This document shows, piece by piece, positions 46,167 through 55,849 of a stretch of 64,000 nucleotides of DNA. Below the pieces are notes generated by a model that ran no database searches, was not told the DNA's origin, and saw only the letters and a list, made by a program, of their open reading frames with translations. The DNA is from Pterois miles (lineage: Eukaryota > Chordata > Actinopteri > Perciformes > Scorpaenidae): contig CAMQGK010000565.1 in assembly GCA_947000775.1 (NCBI GenBank), forward strand, positions 2,430,501-2,494,500, given 5' to 3'. The position numbers and the translations under genes are program-made. Within the stretch, counting starts at the first letter, position 1. Each line of letters opens with the position of its first letter.

Positions 46167-46939
46167 GGTTGATCACTCCCACAATAATAAATCAAAAGAG
46201 GCTGGTAGCCTTTAGATCATGTTGGGCCCCATGTTTTGAAGAATGGATTGGCACTCAACATGAGCACTGATTGAGCCACTGAGAGGGTGTTTGGATTAGA
46301 ATGAGTCTATACATTACACAGATGGGGCTCAGCCTAAGTGTGTATGTATGTGTGTGTAACAGCCTGCATATTCACGAAGTTTTTGGAGATGCTGTACAGC
46401 ATCAAATAGCGTGGAGCAGGCAGCACGTGCAAGCAGTGGCATTGAATGATGATGAACGGTTTAAAGGCTCAACTGAGATCACCTCTGTAGCTGGAAGTTT
46501 TTAGCCCAGATTAGAGGGGCTGCCATAAAATCTGTTCGGAAAGGCAAATAGAGGCAATAGAGTAGCTTCACTGGCTTGAGATGAAGTGCTTGTGAGATTC
46601 CAGAAATGCCAAAGGAGATGGAGACTGCCCACAGGCCAGGTAGCTCAAAAACATCCTCGTTCCTTCCTTATCATGAAGCCATTCACAGCTGGCGTACAGC
46701 TGATTCTCTGCACCGATCTGTCTTAAACCGCTGGCACCAGTACTTACAGTATACAGTCTAATATCAAATGTATGAGTGGGGGAGCACTCCAGATAACAGC
46801 GAAGACACATCTGAAACTTCTTTTCTGCTTTTTATCTTAAATGCCTTTTATCACCCGCTGCTGACAGTCTGTAAGAGACAACTGCAGTAAATGGATGAAG
46901 AGACAGTTTTCTTTACAATGCAGCCACTTCACTTTGTAA
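46165..46939. other. No gene seen
   Basis: Unique sequence without repeat or exon signals I can support. Confidence 0.5.
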
Positions 46940-47570
46940 ATGAGTGCATGTTTCTTGGGGTTGGCTAAACAACTGAACAATACAACAAATGCTGAGTTGC
47001 TTTTCTGTGTTCATTTTTCTTTTCCTGCTTTAAAATTTTGTGATCTAGTTGATCTCAAAACTGCAGAGAAAATGTACACAGAACAAATCCATATGTTTCC
47101 AAATTGTACTCAGAGGTTATTTGAAGTTAGAGAGAGCCGGTATAAATGAAGGGGAATAAGTATGTTTGAAAAACAAGGGCAAGGACAAATATAAAGAATA
47201 GAGGTACAGTTTATCTGTCATAAGGGTTAAGTTGTGGACTGGTTGTGACAAGGAATTAAAAATGTGTCTTTGCAGTTTCTGTTTGTTTTTTGTTTTTGTA
47301 GTGTTTATTGTTTCTGTTTTTGTTTTGTCTTGCGTTTGCGTAAGCTAAGTCGTGAATGAGTTGCCTATTAGCATATGCAAAGTAAAAAGGGTAGGTATAA
47401 GCTTAAGCTTTAGCCTACACATTTTCGTTCAAAACTTTGTTCGTATTTTTTATTTTTTTCCTATTTCATTTAATGCCTTGTTGTTATCTACTCTTTATTA
47501 TGTGCATTCCTTGTGGAAAATTGCTAATAAGGACCTAAATAAATTACTAATAATAATAATAATAAATAGG
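46940..47570 (+). mobile_element. 3' end of a LINE (truncated, with AAT tail)
   Basis: The reading near 47030-47149 (LVDLKTAEKMYTEQIHMFPN, then CTQRLFEVRESRYK and a stop) matches the pattern found just before the C-terminus of fish LINE reverse transcriptases (LVDFKTAxxMYKA...LPxNIQxLFxxRE). T-rich sequence follows, and the element ends at 47543-47567 in (AAT)n, a simple-repeat tail of the kind LINEs of the Rex/CR1-like groups carry. It is 5' truncated and the reading frame is broken right after the motif, so it is dead. Family name uncertain. Confidence 0.7.
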
Positions 47571-47702
47571 AAATATTTTTAAACAAAACAATTTCTCTGC
47601 TCATTAGTTGTGGTTCAAGTTTGAATATTGATAACAAAAGGCTCTCATCATTGTTAAGACTCTAGTCATCAGCATCAGAAATGTTTCCCACCATTTTAAC
47701 TC

Positions 47703-47919
47703 TTACAAGGTCAGTACTGAGCGCCTGTTGCTCCACTGCCTGTTAGCGTGCGATTCCTTGATCCTCCTGTAACATGAAGCCTGTGTAGCGAGCCGGACCA
47801 CATGGGGAGTGCGATGTTGTGAGGTGAGGTATTTTTCGACTGGGAGACGGATATGTAATGCATTCCAGACACTCGGGCCGCACACGGCTTTCTCCCCTGC
47901 TACCTATAGGCATCAATCC
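47703..47919 (-). pseudogene. Possible second LINE reverse-transcriptase C-terminal fragment
   Basis: The minus strand reads GEKAVCGPSVWNALHIRLPV around 47810-47900. This resembles the GDRAFxVxGPxLWNSLPxxIR motif near the end of many fish LINE reverse transcriptases. The sequence after it does not follow the usual FKxxLKTxLF motif, so it is degraded or a chance match. It lies about 150 bp beyond the LINE tail above, in the opposite orientation. Confidence 0.4.
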
Positions 47920-47944
47920 TCTCCCCTTTCGCTAGAACAATAAA

Positions 47945-49563
47945 CTGACTGCCACTAAGGAAGAACTCATTTCAGATCCAGAAACACAACTACCTCTTCT
48001 GTCACTTCCTGGAGCCTGTGGAGAGGGATCCTAACGTATAGTCTGCTGCCTTAGAGTTGGTCTCTAAACACTAAACACTTTCTCTGACCCATAAACATCA
48101 ACCCTTGACCCAAAATTTAAGACCTTGTACCGCGTTCACACATTCAAGACCCCAAACGTTTTGCTGTTGACCTTCAGCTCACCCACAGAGCCGACCAGGA
48201 CACTAAATCTCCCGCCCACCTACAAAAAGATTCTCAGATACGTGACCTTTTGGTTGATCACCTCATTTAAAGATGTTTCTGGTGATTCACGAAGGTCAAA
48301 ACTGGTTTAACTGAGTTGCATAACTGGAATGACACTCGCGTATCTCTGTCCAATGAGGCCCAGATGGAAGATGATGGTGTGTTTTAAAAAACAAAGCCCA
48401 ACAGGACCTGTGTGCCTCCCCTTTCCTCCCCTCCCTGACTTCCTACCCCCTCAATCCTTTCCTCATCTCTTCCATGCTGCATTAAGGAGCACCAATCAGG
48501 TTTGAGCCTAAAACAACAAAAACGGCCTCTGTGAAAGCCTGTTTCCTCCTTGTCAGCACTCAGGGTGGGATGCAAAGACGTATGTGAAACACAGTGCTGA
48601 GATAATGCTCATAATTAATGTCCAAGGGTTGTAAAACAATCAACATTGTTGGTTTTATTATCGTGCCCTTTCCTCCCACGTTTGAGTGAAATTTTCAGCG
48701 ATGTTCATTTGCAGCAGCTTTCTCCCTCCTTCTCTCTTTGTTAATTCAGTTTCCCTGAATGTTATTATGTCAAGGCTGATAGAGCCAGCAGCGAGTGGGG
48801 GTAACTTTATATATTTTACACTTTAGTAAAAGCAGATTTGTCTATATGTGCTTTTTCAAACTGCCGCCTAAGAACAACAGATTGACAGCTCTCCCTGTGT
48901 GAGGCGAACACTCCCGCTTGGCCTTCATTTAACAGGAATGTACGGATGGAAGCATGTCTGCATGTGTGATGTCTATGTGCTTCCCCATGTCGTTCCAATG
49001 TTCCTCCCTCTTTCATCCCTTCATTTTTTTGTTTCAATTCCTCTCTGCCAAGGTATCTGATCCTGCAGACCTTCAGACGTGTGAGAGCTGATGGAGCATT
49101 CTTCCCATCCAGGCTGGAGAGCTTTGAGCTGAGCTGAATGAGACGGAGTCAGCAAGGTCAAACCGAGCTCAACAGAGCTGCATTATACCTGTAATATACT
49201 GGTGTATGCGCCCTGTCCCCAACTCCCATGTTGGGAGCCACTGCTTTCAGGCAAGTCCAAGTCAAGTCACAACTATTCATATTCAGGATGAAAGTGTTTT
49301 TTCTCTCTACATGTCGAACATTGCAAGTCTGAAGTCAAGTCTAGGGAGAGAAGTGCATCTGTTTCATTTTCATGATGGAGGTCCGACTAAAAGTTTAATG
49401 TCTCAAATCAACAGGTCCAGCTTTGATGGACATTTGGCAGTAAACTGCATTCCTTTTACTGTATACCTGAAGTAACTGTTTATGTTTCAGATTCTTTATA
49501 TATATATATATATTATCATTGCTAAACAAGACAGAGCAAAGAGATCATGATCTTTTCTTTAAA
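47945..49563. other. No gene seen
   Basis: 1.6 kb of unique sequence; a TA dinucleotide run (about 18 bp) at 49496-49513. No supportable ORF. Confidence 0.5.
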
Positions 49564-49832
49564 AGGGAGGCAGTAGTCCATACGGATTTGGCTTGGGAAC
49601 CAGAGGGTTGCTAGTTCAAGTCTCCATATGGACCATGTACTGAGTGTGAACTAGAACAAGTTTGCCTCTTGAGCAAGACACCAACTCCCAACTGCTCTGG
49701 GCATCTATCATTAATGCATGCATATACTACAGGTCCTGTTTGTGCATATATGTATTTCAGGCCCGTGTTTACTGTGTATAAAATAACAAAGTGAAAAAAC
49801 TGAATTTCCCCTCAGGATCTTCTTCTTCTTCT
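49564..49832 (+). mobile_element. tRNA-derived SINE
   Basis: It starts GGGAGGCAGTAGTCCATACG and carries GGTTGCTAGTTCAAGTCTC about 40 bp later, in the positions of the pol III A box and B box (GGTTCRANNCC type). Next come TATGGACCATG, CTTGAGCAAGACACCAACTC and CCAACTGCTCTGGGC, the body of a very common teleost SINE. The 3' end is TGAATTTCCCCTCAGGATC followed by a TTC repeat. That tail is the reverse complement of the TTTATTGATCCC motif found at 52562 and 60948, as expected if it borrowed a LINE tail. About 270 bp and close to full length. Confidence 0.82.
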
Positions 49833-49838
49833 AAAGAA

Positions 49839-50351
49839 ACAGTGTGTAACGTTTCTGGGGATCTGTTTGTATAAATTTAAATATAAGATTTATAAATATA
49901 ATTTCATTAGCACATAATTAACTGAAACTAAGATCCACTGTTTCCATTAGCTTAGAATGAGCCCTTCACATCTACATAGGGAGTGGGTCCTCTTCACAGA
50001 GTCCACAATGTTGCTCCACCGTGTTTCTACAGTAGCCCAGAACAGACAAACCAAAAACTGACTCTAGAGAGAGAATTTCACATATTCATGTCACCTGAAG
50101 GCCAGCGTAGTTCTCCAACATGCCTGTGAAACTGCAGTAATGTGAGCCACAGAGTGCAAAACCATGATACCACCAGCCCCCATCTGACTTACGTGTCTCC
50201 TAAAGTAGTGTTATTATGGTAAGGATGGCCTCTGAATGATTTTGCACTCATCAGCTCACATTACAGCAGTCTTGGGATGTGAGCAAAGTGGTGCTTAGTT
50301 GATTGCAAACTGCAACCACACCACCAGATGCTACCAAATCCTACACACTGT
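49839..50351. mobile_element. Element with ACAGTGTGTA inverted termini
   Basis: ACAGTGTGTA at 49839 and TACACACTGT at 50342 are exact 10-bp inverted ends. Interior landmarks are GGGAGTGGGTCCTCTTCAC, CCACCGTGTTTCTACAGTAG and GCAACCACACCACCAGATGC. 513 bp, no ORF. Fragments of the same family lie at 28487-28566, 34705-34785 and probably 37784. From general knowledge it is a common fish repeat; the mobilising enzyme is unknown. Confidence 0.75.
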
Positions 50352-50967
50352 ACTCAAAATACCAGAAACAAGTAAAGCTCTTTAAGTGTGACCATTGTAA
50401 TGACATTCAACTAGCCTGAGAAGGTCCGAGATGTTGTCACATTTTTAAAACAGTGTGTAGGGTGTGCTTTAGCCCTCCACATACTTTATACATATACATC
50501 TTTGACAGTGGTGTAGTGGAAGGTATGCGCTGGTATATACAGTATCTATATCCACCTCTTTTTCTGTAACCTGTCCACCTCTACCTAGTAGAACACTCAC
50601 CTCATCAACAACCACTACACCACTGATCTTTGAGTCTGATTGAAAGTAAACACAGGAGGTAGTCCCCTGGACATCACAGTAGCTGTTGTAGCTACCTGCA
50701 TCACACAGTAGTGGATCCACTTCCTTCTCACTTTGTTGGCTGATTTAACCTGCTGGGGTTCTTCATTACTGTGAGGTTGTGGCTTTCATCTGGATGCGTG
50801 TGCACAACATGTCCTCATGCAACGGTTCACATGATATCTTATGAAAAGTTATTCCTCATTTTTTGTGTTTAGGAAATGGTTGACTTAAAAACCTATTTAA
50901 TTAAGTTTTAGAAAATTGGTTCGAGGGGGTAAAATAGCCCCAGTGGTGTAACTTAAATATGGAAGTT
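50352..50967. other. No gene seen
   Basis: Unique sequence. Confidence 0.5.
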
Positions 50968-51152
50968 GTCACAAAAAAAACAAGATTGACTTCTGGTTTC
51001 AGACGGGGTATGAACATTGCTCTCCTGGGTGAAATCTGATGTTTTTTGACTGCACCCATTCACACCGACCTACTCCCTACACTGCGTTTGTCGCTCTTTA
51101 TACTGCCTGGTTCACAATTACATTGATTGCATACAAATTGATTTTGTGAGAT
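50968..51152 (+). mobile_element. Interspersed repeat, inverted partner of 29225-29412
   Basis: GTCACAAAAAAAACAAGATT, CTTCTGGTTTCAGACGGGGT, CTCTTTATACTGCCTGG, TTCACAATTACATTGATTGC and ACAAATTGATTTTGTGAG align to the reverse complement of 29225-29412. Confidence 0.6.
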
Positions 51153-51480
51153 ATATAGGAATTGCAGTGAATTGCTTTTTTGTAGCTACAAACGGTGTAT
51201 GAAAACAGGCCGGTGTGCATGTTAAAGAACTGGCAGGAAATGTGAAAAGATGTTTATTCTCTGCAAGTGTGTTGCAAAATAAAACATGACACATTAACTG
51301 CAACTATAAATATGATGAACTTCTATAGATTCTCTGTGGCTAATTTCTCTACAGCTGTTATGCTGAGTTTCACAGCTGACAGCACAATGAGAGTGATACT
51401 TGAGTGATACGAAGTCCACCAGGTGAAGTATGTTTTCTTCTTCATTCATGCAGAGGACGGTCTAACAGCATTTATGCCAC
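51153..51480. other. No gene seen
   Basis: AT-rich unique sequence. Confidence 0.5.
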
Positions 51481-51750
51481 ACCAGGTTAGGTCATGCTCA
51501 CTGGCCCATCATGCACTCAGCTTCCTCTGAGACTTTGTCCTATTTTAGTTTCTGAGAACTGTAGTCCGAACTCTCTTTTATTGACCTACTTTTTAGGTGG
51601 TGTGCAGATGATATATGGAGCAGGCCTTTTTGGAGAACAGGGCCAGCCAAGTGGTGGGGGTGTGGGGGGGCTGCAGAGCTGCATACCTCTGTGTATGTAC
51701 AAGGAGTAGCCTTTCACCTCTCGAGCTCTGTGCTGCCTTTGTCTTTGCAG

Positions 51751-51827
51751 AGGAGGACATAAATCACCAGCACAGGAATCAACAGTCACCAAAAGCTCTG
51801 CATGAATACAGAAAGAGGAGGGCTGAG
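51751..51827 (+). CDS. Candidate internal exon
   Basis: A textbook acceptor (TGCCTTTGTCTTTGCAG) is followed by 77 nt and then GCTGAG|GTGAGT, a consensus donor. Only one of three frames is open; it reads EDINHQHRNQQSPKALHEYR and then KRRAE, strongly basic. The surrounding frame is also open as a 109-codon ORF (51615-51944). A second lysine/glutamate-rich ORF, 51978-52277 (beginning MFNSRVWQAARRRSKHEAQI), follows within 150 bp. No domain is recognised. This is the strongest single pair of splice signals in the window; it could be a coding or a lncRNA exon. Confidence 0.35.
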
Positions 51828-51977
51828 GTGAGTGGAGTGGTAGAAGTCCTGCAGAAAGATTGTGTTCAGTTGCTAAATCGAGAGATTCATTGTGAGAGTG
51901 AGAGCCAACTCACAATCCCTTCTTCCACCCCCACATGTATGTGAGTGCGGAGGCAGGATTTATGTTGAATCTACAAC

Positions 51978-52277
51978 ATGTTCAACTCACGAGTCTGGCA
52001 GGCAGCTAGGAGACGGAGCAAGCACGAGGCACAGATAAAGCAAGGGAGAGAAGAAGAAAATGATCCAGTCTCTTTCTCAGGCTTAACTCTAATCAGCTCT
52101 ACAGAAAGAAAACAGAGACAGGAGTCATCAGGACAAAGAATGTGTGGAAGTCCAACCTTTCAAAGAAAAGCCTCCGGCTTCATCTACTGTTTAGTCACAC
52201 AAAGGTGCAGAGTTAAAGGGCTTTCTCTTATGGTCTTGACCTCGAACCTTTTTCACCAGAGTGTCAAAAACGACTGA
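51978..52277 (+). other. Coding-like ORF next to the candidate exon
   Basis: 100 codons, rich in Arg, Lys, Gln and Glu in the first half (RRRSKHEAQIKQGREEEND), with no low-complexity DNA to explain it. It lacks an identified acceptor, and no family is recognised. It might belong to the same transcript as 51751-51827, or be chance purine-rich sequence. Confidence 0.2.
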
Positions 52278-52539
52278 CATGCAATTCTGTTAATTGTCGA
52301 CAGAAGACAGGAGAGTGCTGTCTGACCTGAGGAGATGGACTCATGTTAGCTGATACTGCCTTCAGGATCTTTGGTATAGTTTCACACCACATCATGCTTA
52401 CAGAATCCTAAGAAAGGTTTCCATTTGTCCTTTTATTATCAATAAATCAGTCAATCAAACTTTGTTGGTGTAACACACTCCATACAAGTTAGTGCAATAC
52501 CTCCCGTGTGAGTGACAAACTAATAAGATTAACAATACA

Positions 52540-52591
52540 TTAAGATAAGATAAGATAAGATGAACCTTTATTAATCCCCAGAGGGATTAGT
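52540..52591 (-). mobile_element. Retroposon 3' tail with (ATCTT)n
   Basis: AAGAT is repeated four times and leads into GAACCTTTATTAATCCCCAG. On the minus strand this is the conserved end CTGGGGATTAATAAAGGTTC followed by an ATCTT tail, the same tail motif as in the SINE at 49564 and the repeat at 60936. Only the end remains; the hAT-type repeat at 52592 begins immediately after. Confidence 0.6.
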
Positions 52592-52750
52592 GGGGCTGTC
52601 AAAGTTAATGCAATAGTAAGACGTTAACGCAAATTGGTTGTAACGCCACTAATTTCTTTAAGGCATTACTGCAATGGATCCTCCATACCAACTATGTTGT
52701 ACTAGTTTGTTGGGACAGAGGTTAAATAACGCTCCAAATTGGTATTGCCA
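52592..52750 (+). mobile_element. hAT-type repeat (GGGCTGTCAAAGTTAA), 5' fragment
   Basis: GGGGCTGTCAAAGTTAATGC, TAACGCCACTAATTTCTTTA, TGTACTAGTTTGTTGG and GGTTAAATAACGCTCCAAA follow the order of the 19974 copy, then break off. Confidence 0.7.
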
Positions 52751-52798
52751 TTTTCATACATGAAGTTAAATACATTACATGCATTACATTTTTTGGGG

Positions 52799-52985
52799 TA
52801 TGTGGTCATAAACCAAAGTATTGATCAAATAAAAATTGTGACCAGCTGGTAGTGCTAGTGGAAAAGTAAGGGATCAACAAAGTCATTAGGATGTATCCTC
52901 TGGGGACCATGAATGTCTAAATTTCATGGCAGTCCTTCACATAGTTTTTATTTAGTCTGTACTAAAGTGGTGCGGCTAGCAAGGG
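52799..52985 (+). mobile_element. Interspersed repeat (CATGAATGT / TTTCATGGCA family), copy 3
   Basis: GTCATAAACCAAAGTATTGA, GTAAGGGATCAACAAAGTCA, CTCTGGGGACCATGAATGTC and AAATTTCATGGCAGTCC match copies 1 and 2. Confidence 0.65.
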
Positions 52986-52993
52986 CAAAAACC

Positions 52994-53562
52994 ATAGCTT
53001 GTATATAAGAACAGGATGTAGTCACCATGACGTCAGCCATTGGTTTGTGGACTGCTGTTTTGGAGTCTTGAGTTCTGCACTTTGGCCGTCGCCATCTTGG
53101 TTATTAGCAACCAGAAGTCACACGAGAGGGTGGAGCAAAGTATAGCCAAATAAGACATTTTTAGACAACCAAAAATGTTATAGTTAACTTTCATGAACTG
53201 AAAACACACTGTGACAGGGTTAAAGCTGTAAGATCCCAGACTAGACAACGCTGTGGTAGGGACCTGTCAATCACAAGGTAGCCATACCCTAAACCATACC
53301 CTGCTTTATAGTCTATTTGACTCTAAATGGGACCATGATTTACTAAATGAACATCATTGCTGTATTGAACAAGACTTGAAACTAGGGATTGAGACCATCA
53401 ACTCATGTTTACAATGTTTACTGAGGTAATAAATCAAGTGAGAAGTAGGCTCATTTTCTCATAGACTTCTATACAATCAGACCACTTTTTCCAACCAGAG
53501 GAGTCGCCCCCTGCTGGCTGTTAGAAAGGATTCACATTACAGACCCAGAGGAAGCCCACTGC
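52994..53562 (+). mobile_element. hAT-like non-autonomous element, copy 5
   Basis: 569 bp from ATAGCTTGTATATAAGAACA to GGAAGCCCACTGC, same orientation as copies 1 and 2, with all landmarks including GTCGCCCCCTGCTGG. No convincing target duplication. Its first base lies within a few bases of the end of the repeat at 52799-52985. Confidence 0.78.
53503..53517 (-). promoter_or_regulatory. CTCF-type core inside hAT-like copy 5
   Basis: The minus strand reads CCAGCAGGGGGCGAC. Confidence 0.4.
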
Positions 53563-53899
53563 CACTAACTCCTGAGGATAATATCTGTCTCTTTAAGTGT
53601 TAAATGCTCTAATATATTCACCAGCTAGTCGCTACCTGTATCTGCTGTTTTGTCCAGAGCAGGTAGCATACAGTGGGTTTTTAGAGACAGCCTCTGTGGT
53701 TGTGAGGAAGGGGGGCTTAATGGACAAGTTGCTTTTCTCCCTTAGAGGTGTCCAGCTCTGTCTCGGAGAAGCCAGGCTCAAGCCTGGGGAAAATCTTCAG
53801 CTGCACACTGCGGGATGCTGCAGCAGTATAATCAACCAGCAGCAAGTGGAGAACATGGCTTACAGCGCTTGACAAGTCAGAGCTGCCCGGGAATTTTGT

Positions 53900-54014
53900 C
53901 ATTGACTTCTATACAATCAGACTCCTTTTTTCAACCAGAGGAGTTTCCACCTGCTGGCTATTAGAAAGAATGCAAGTTTAAGTTACTTTTCAGCCCCCAG
54001 AGGTTGCCCACTGC
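53900..54014 (+). mobile_element. hAT-like family, 3' fragment (copy 6)
   Basis: ATTGACTTCTATACAATCAG, CAACCAGAGGAG and CAGAGGTTGCCCACTGC match the last 115 bp of the family. The core here is TTTCCACCTGCTGG, so the CTCF-type motif is mutated. It lies 340 bp after copy 5. Confidence 0.7.
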
Positions 54015-55254
54015 TAAGAACTGGTTGTGTCTAGAGGCTAACACACAACTTGCAAAATTCTGGGGAGATGATTTAGGTTAGGCAGTTTTTGCATATTTTC
54101 ACAATTTGTGGGTTGCCTTTGAGACGCAATCCGCTAAGTCATCATGTAACTTTCAGCCCTTTTTTTTTTTTACAACCACTTGGGGGCACTAAAGTCAGAC
54201 ATTTTGAAGTTGTACGCATTGTGACTTTACATAGTTTTTTTTTTTTTTTTGTGCATTTCATTCAATTATTTACCTCTGTATTATTGATTTGTATTCAGCT
54301 TTAGATGTGCGGCCTTTAGGTTACATGTGTATCATGTATCATAGAAAGGAGGTCATGTAATGTAACACGCTGTCAACATTAGAGCGTGTAATCACTCATC
54401 GTCAACCACAGCCGTCACTCTCAGAGCTGTAGATTAGAAGCGATGATGGTTATCAGTCATTACACATACAGAAACATACACCGTAACCTACAGCAGCATG
54501 TCCCAACAGGTGTGGATCCTGTACACCTGGAGGCATTACATGCTGACGCTATGCCATTACATAAGAGTTTTCATATGGGGAGTAAAGCATTCTTACAAGC
54601 AGATTCACATGTGTAAAAACATAAAACATGGGAATGAGTTGTCTGCTCAGGGCGTCTTGGACCCTGGATGAGGTAGCGAATCAGGAGCTCTTAAATCAAT
54701 TTAAGACCTGAGCAGGGCCAGGACAGGTGTGAGCAGCATCCCAGGTGCACCTCCACAGGCCATGCAGTACCAGTAATCAGTAGTCAAGGGTGGTAATGAC
54801 AGGGTGCTGTTGTCAGAGAGCTGAATACACACACACACAGAAGCACAGTTATAACTCAGAGGGACAGTTGCACGCACATAGTCAAACTTTTATCACAACA
54901 TCAGGCATTTTGCTTTCTCAACCCTCTCGCACATACTCCCTCTGTGTGCTTCTCCCTCGTCGACCGCTCAGACATTTTGACACCTCCGCTCGCCTCTGTC
55001 ACCTGTTATCTCACAGGTCAACACATACGCAATAAACTCAAACAGCAGCTGTGCAGTTATATAAGCGGCTGCCAACCTGTCTACAAACCTGGTGACCTGC
55101 AGCCATTCAGGTCAGATCAAAGGTCAACCAATATTTCAAAACAGAAGAATGCAAACCATTTTGTTTCGACGATGTGGGAAAATGCCACAGTGTCTCTGTT
55201 ATTACAGTTTAGTGTTTTAAAGGTTTACTAAAGTCAAACTGAAATTTAAAGTCA
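54015..55254. other. No gene seen
   Basis: Unique sequence with poly-T runs at 54160-54171 and 54235-54250. Confidence 0.5.
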
Positions 55255-55560
55255 AGTCAAGTTCAGTCAATTTTATTGTCAATTTTTGCTGCATATACAT
55301 GACGAATAGCGCAACTGAAATTTCGATCCTCTCGGACCCCAGTGCAAACAACAATAATAACAATAAATTAATAAATAAAATAAAAGTATATAGGTATCAA
55401 AAAATAAATACAAAAGAACACAAACAAAACTATAAATAGGTAAAAAATAAAAAGGTAGGTGGTGAGGTAGTGCAAAAGGTTATTGCAGTAGTTAGGTAGT
55501 GCAAAGAGGTGGGTGGGGGGGTACATAAGGTGCAATGGCAGTATAAGGTGCAGTGTGACA
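55255..55560 (+). mobile_element. Interspersed repeat with CAATTTTATTGTCAATTTTT motif
   Basis: AGTCAAGTCAAGTTCAGTCA, TTTTATTGTCAATTTTTGCT, GCGCAACTGAAATTTCGATC, CTCTCGGACCCCAGTGCAAA, an A/T-rich stretch (55345-55450), and GTGCAAAGAGGTGGG, a phrase order common in teleost genomes. The class is not certain (likely a retroposon end). Boundaries are approximate. Confidence 0.55.
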
Positions 55561-55785
55561 GTCTGTGGAGATGACATGTCAGCTACGGGGGAGACGGGGG
55601 GCGGTGAGTTTTTGTGAGTGCAGGGTCCACTGTCCACTGACTAGTTACTGCGCTCATATGGTAACGCTGACATCCTGACTGATGACACCCACCCTCCGGT
55701 TCCCCCCAGACAAACACTGTTCGCGCTGTCAGCACTGTTGCCATTTGCACTTTTTACTGTTGTTACTACCATTAGCTGCTATGAG

Positions 55786-55788
<3 letters not shown>

Positions 55789-55847
<59 letters not shown>
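55789..55847. repeat. (GT)29 microsatellite
   Basis: About 58 bp of pure GT. Confidence 0.97.
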
Positions 55848-55849
<2 letters not shown>

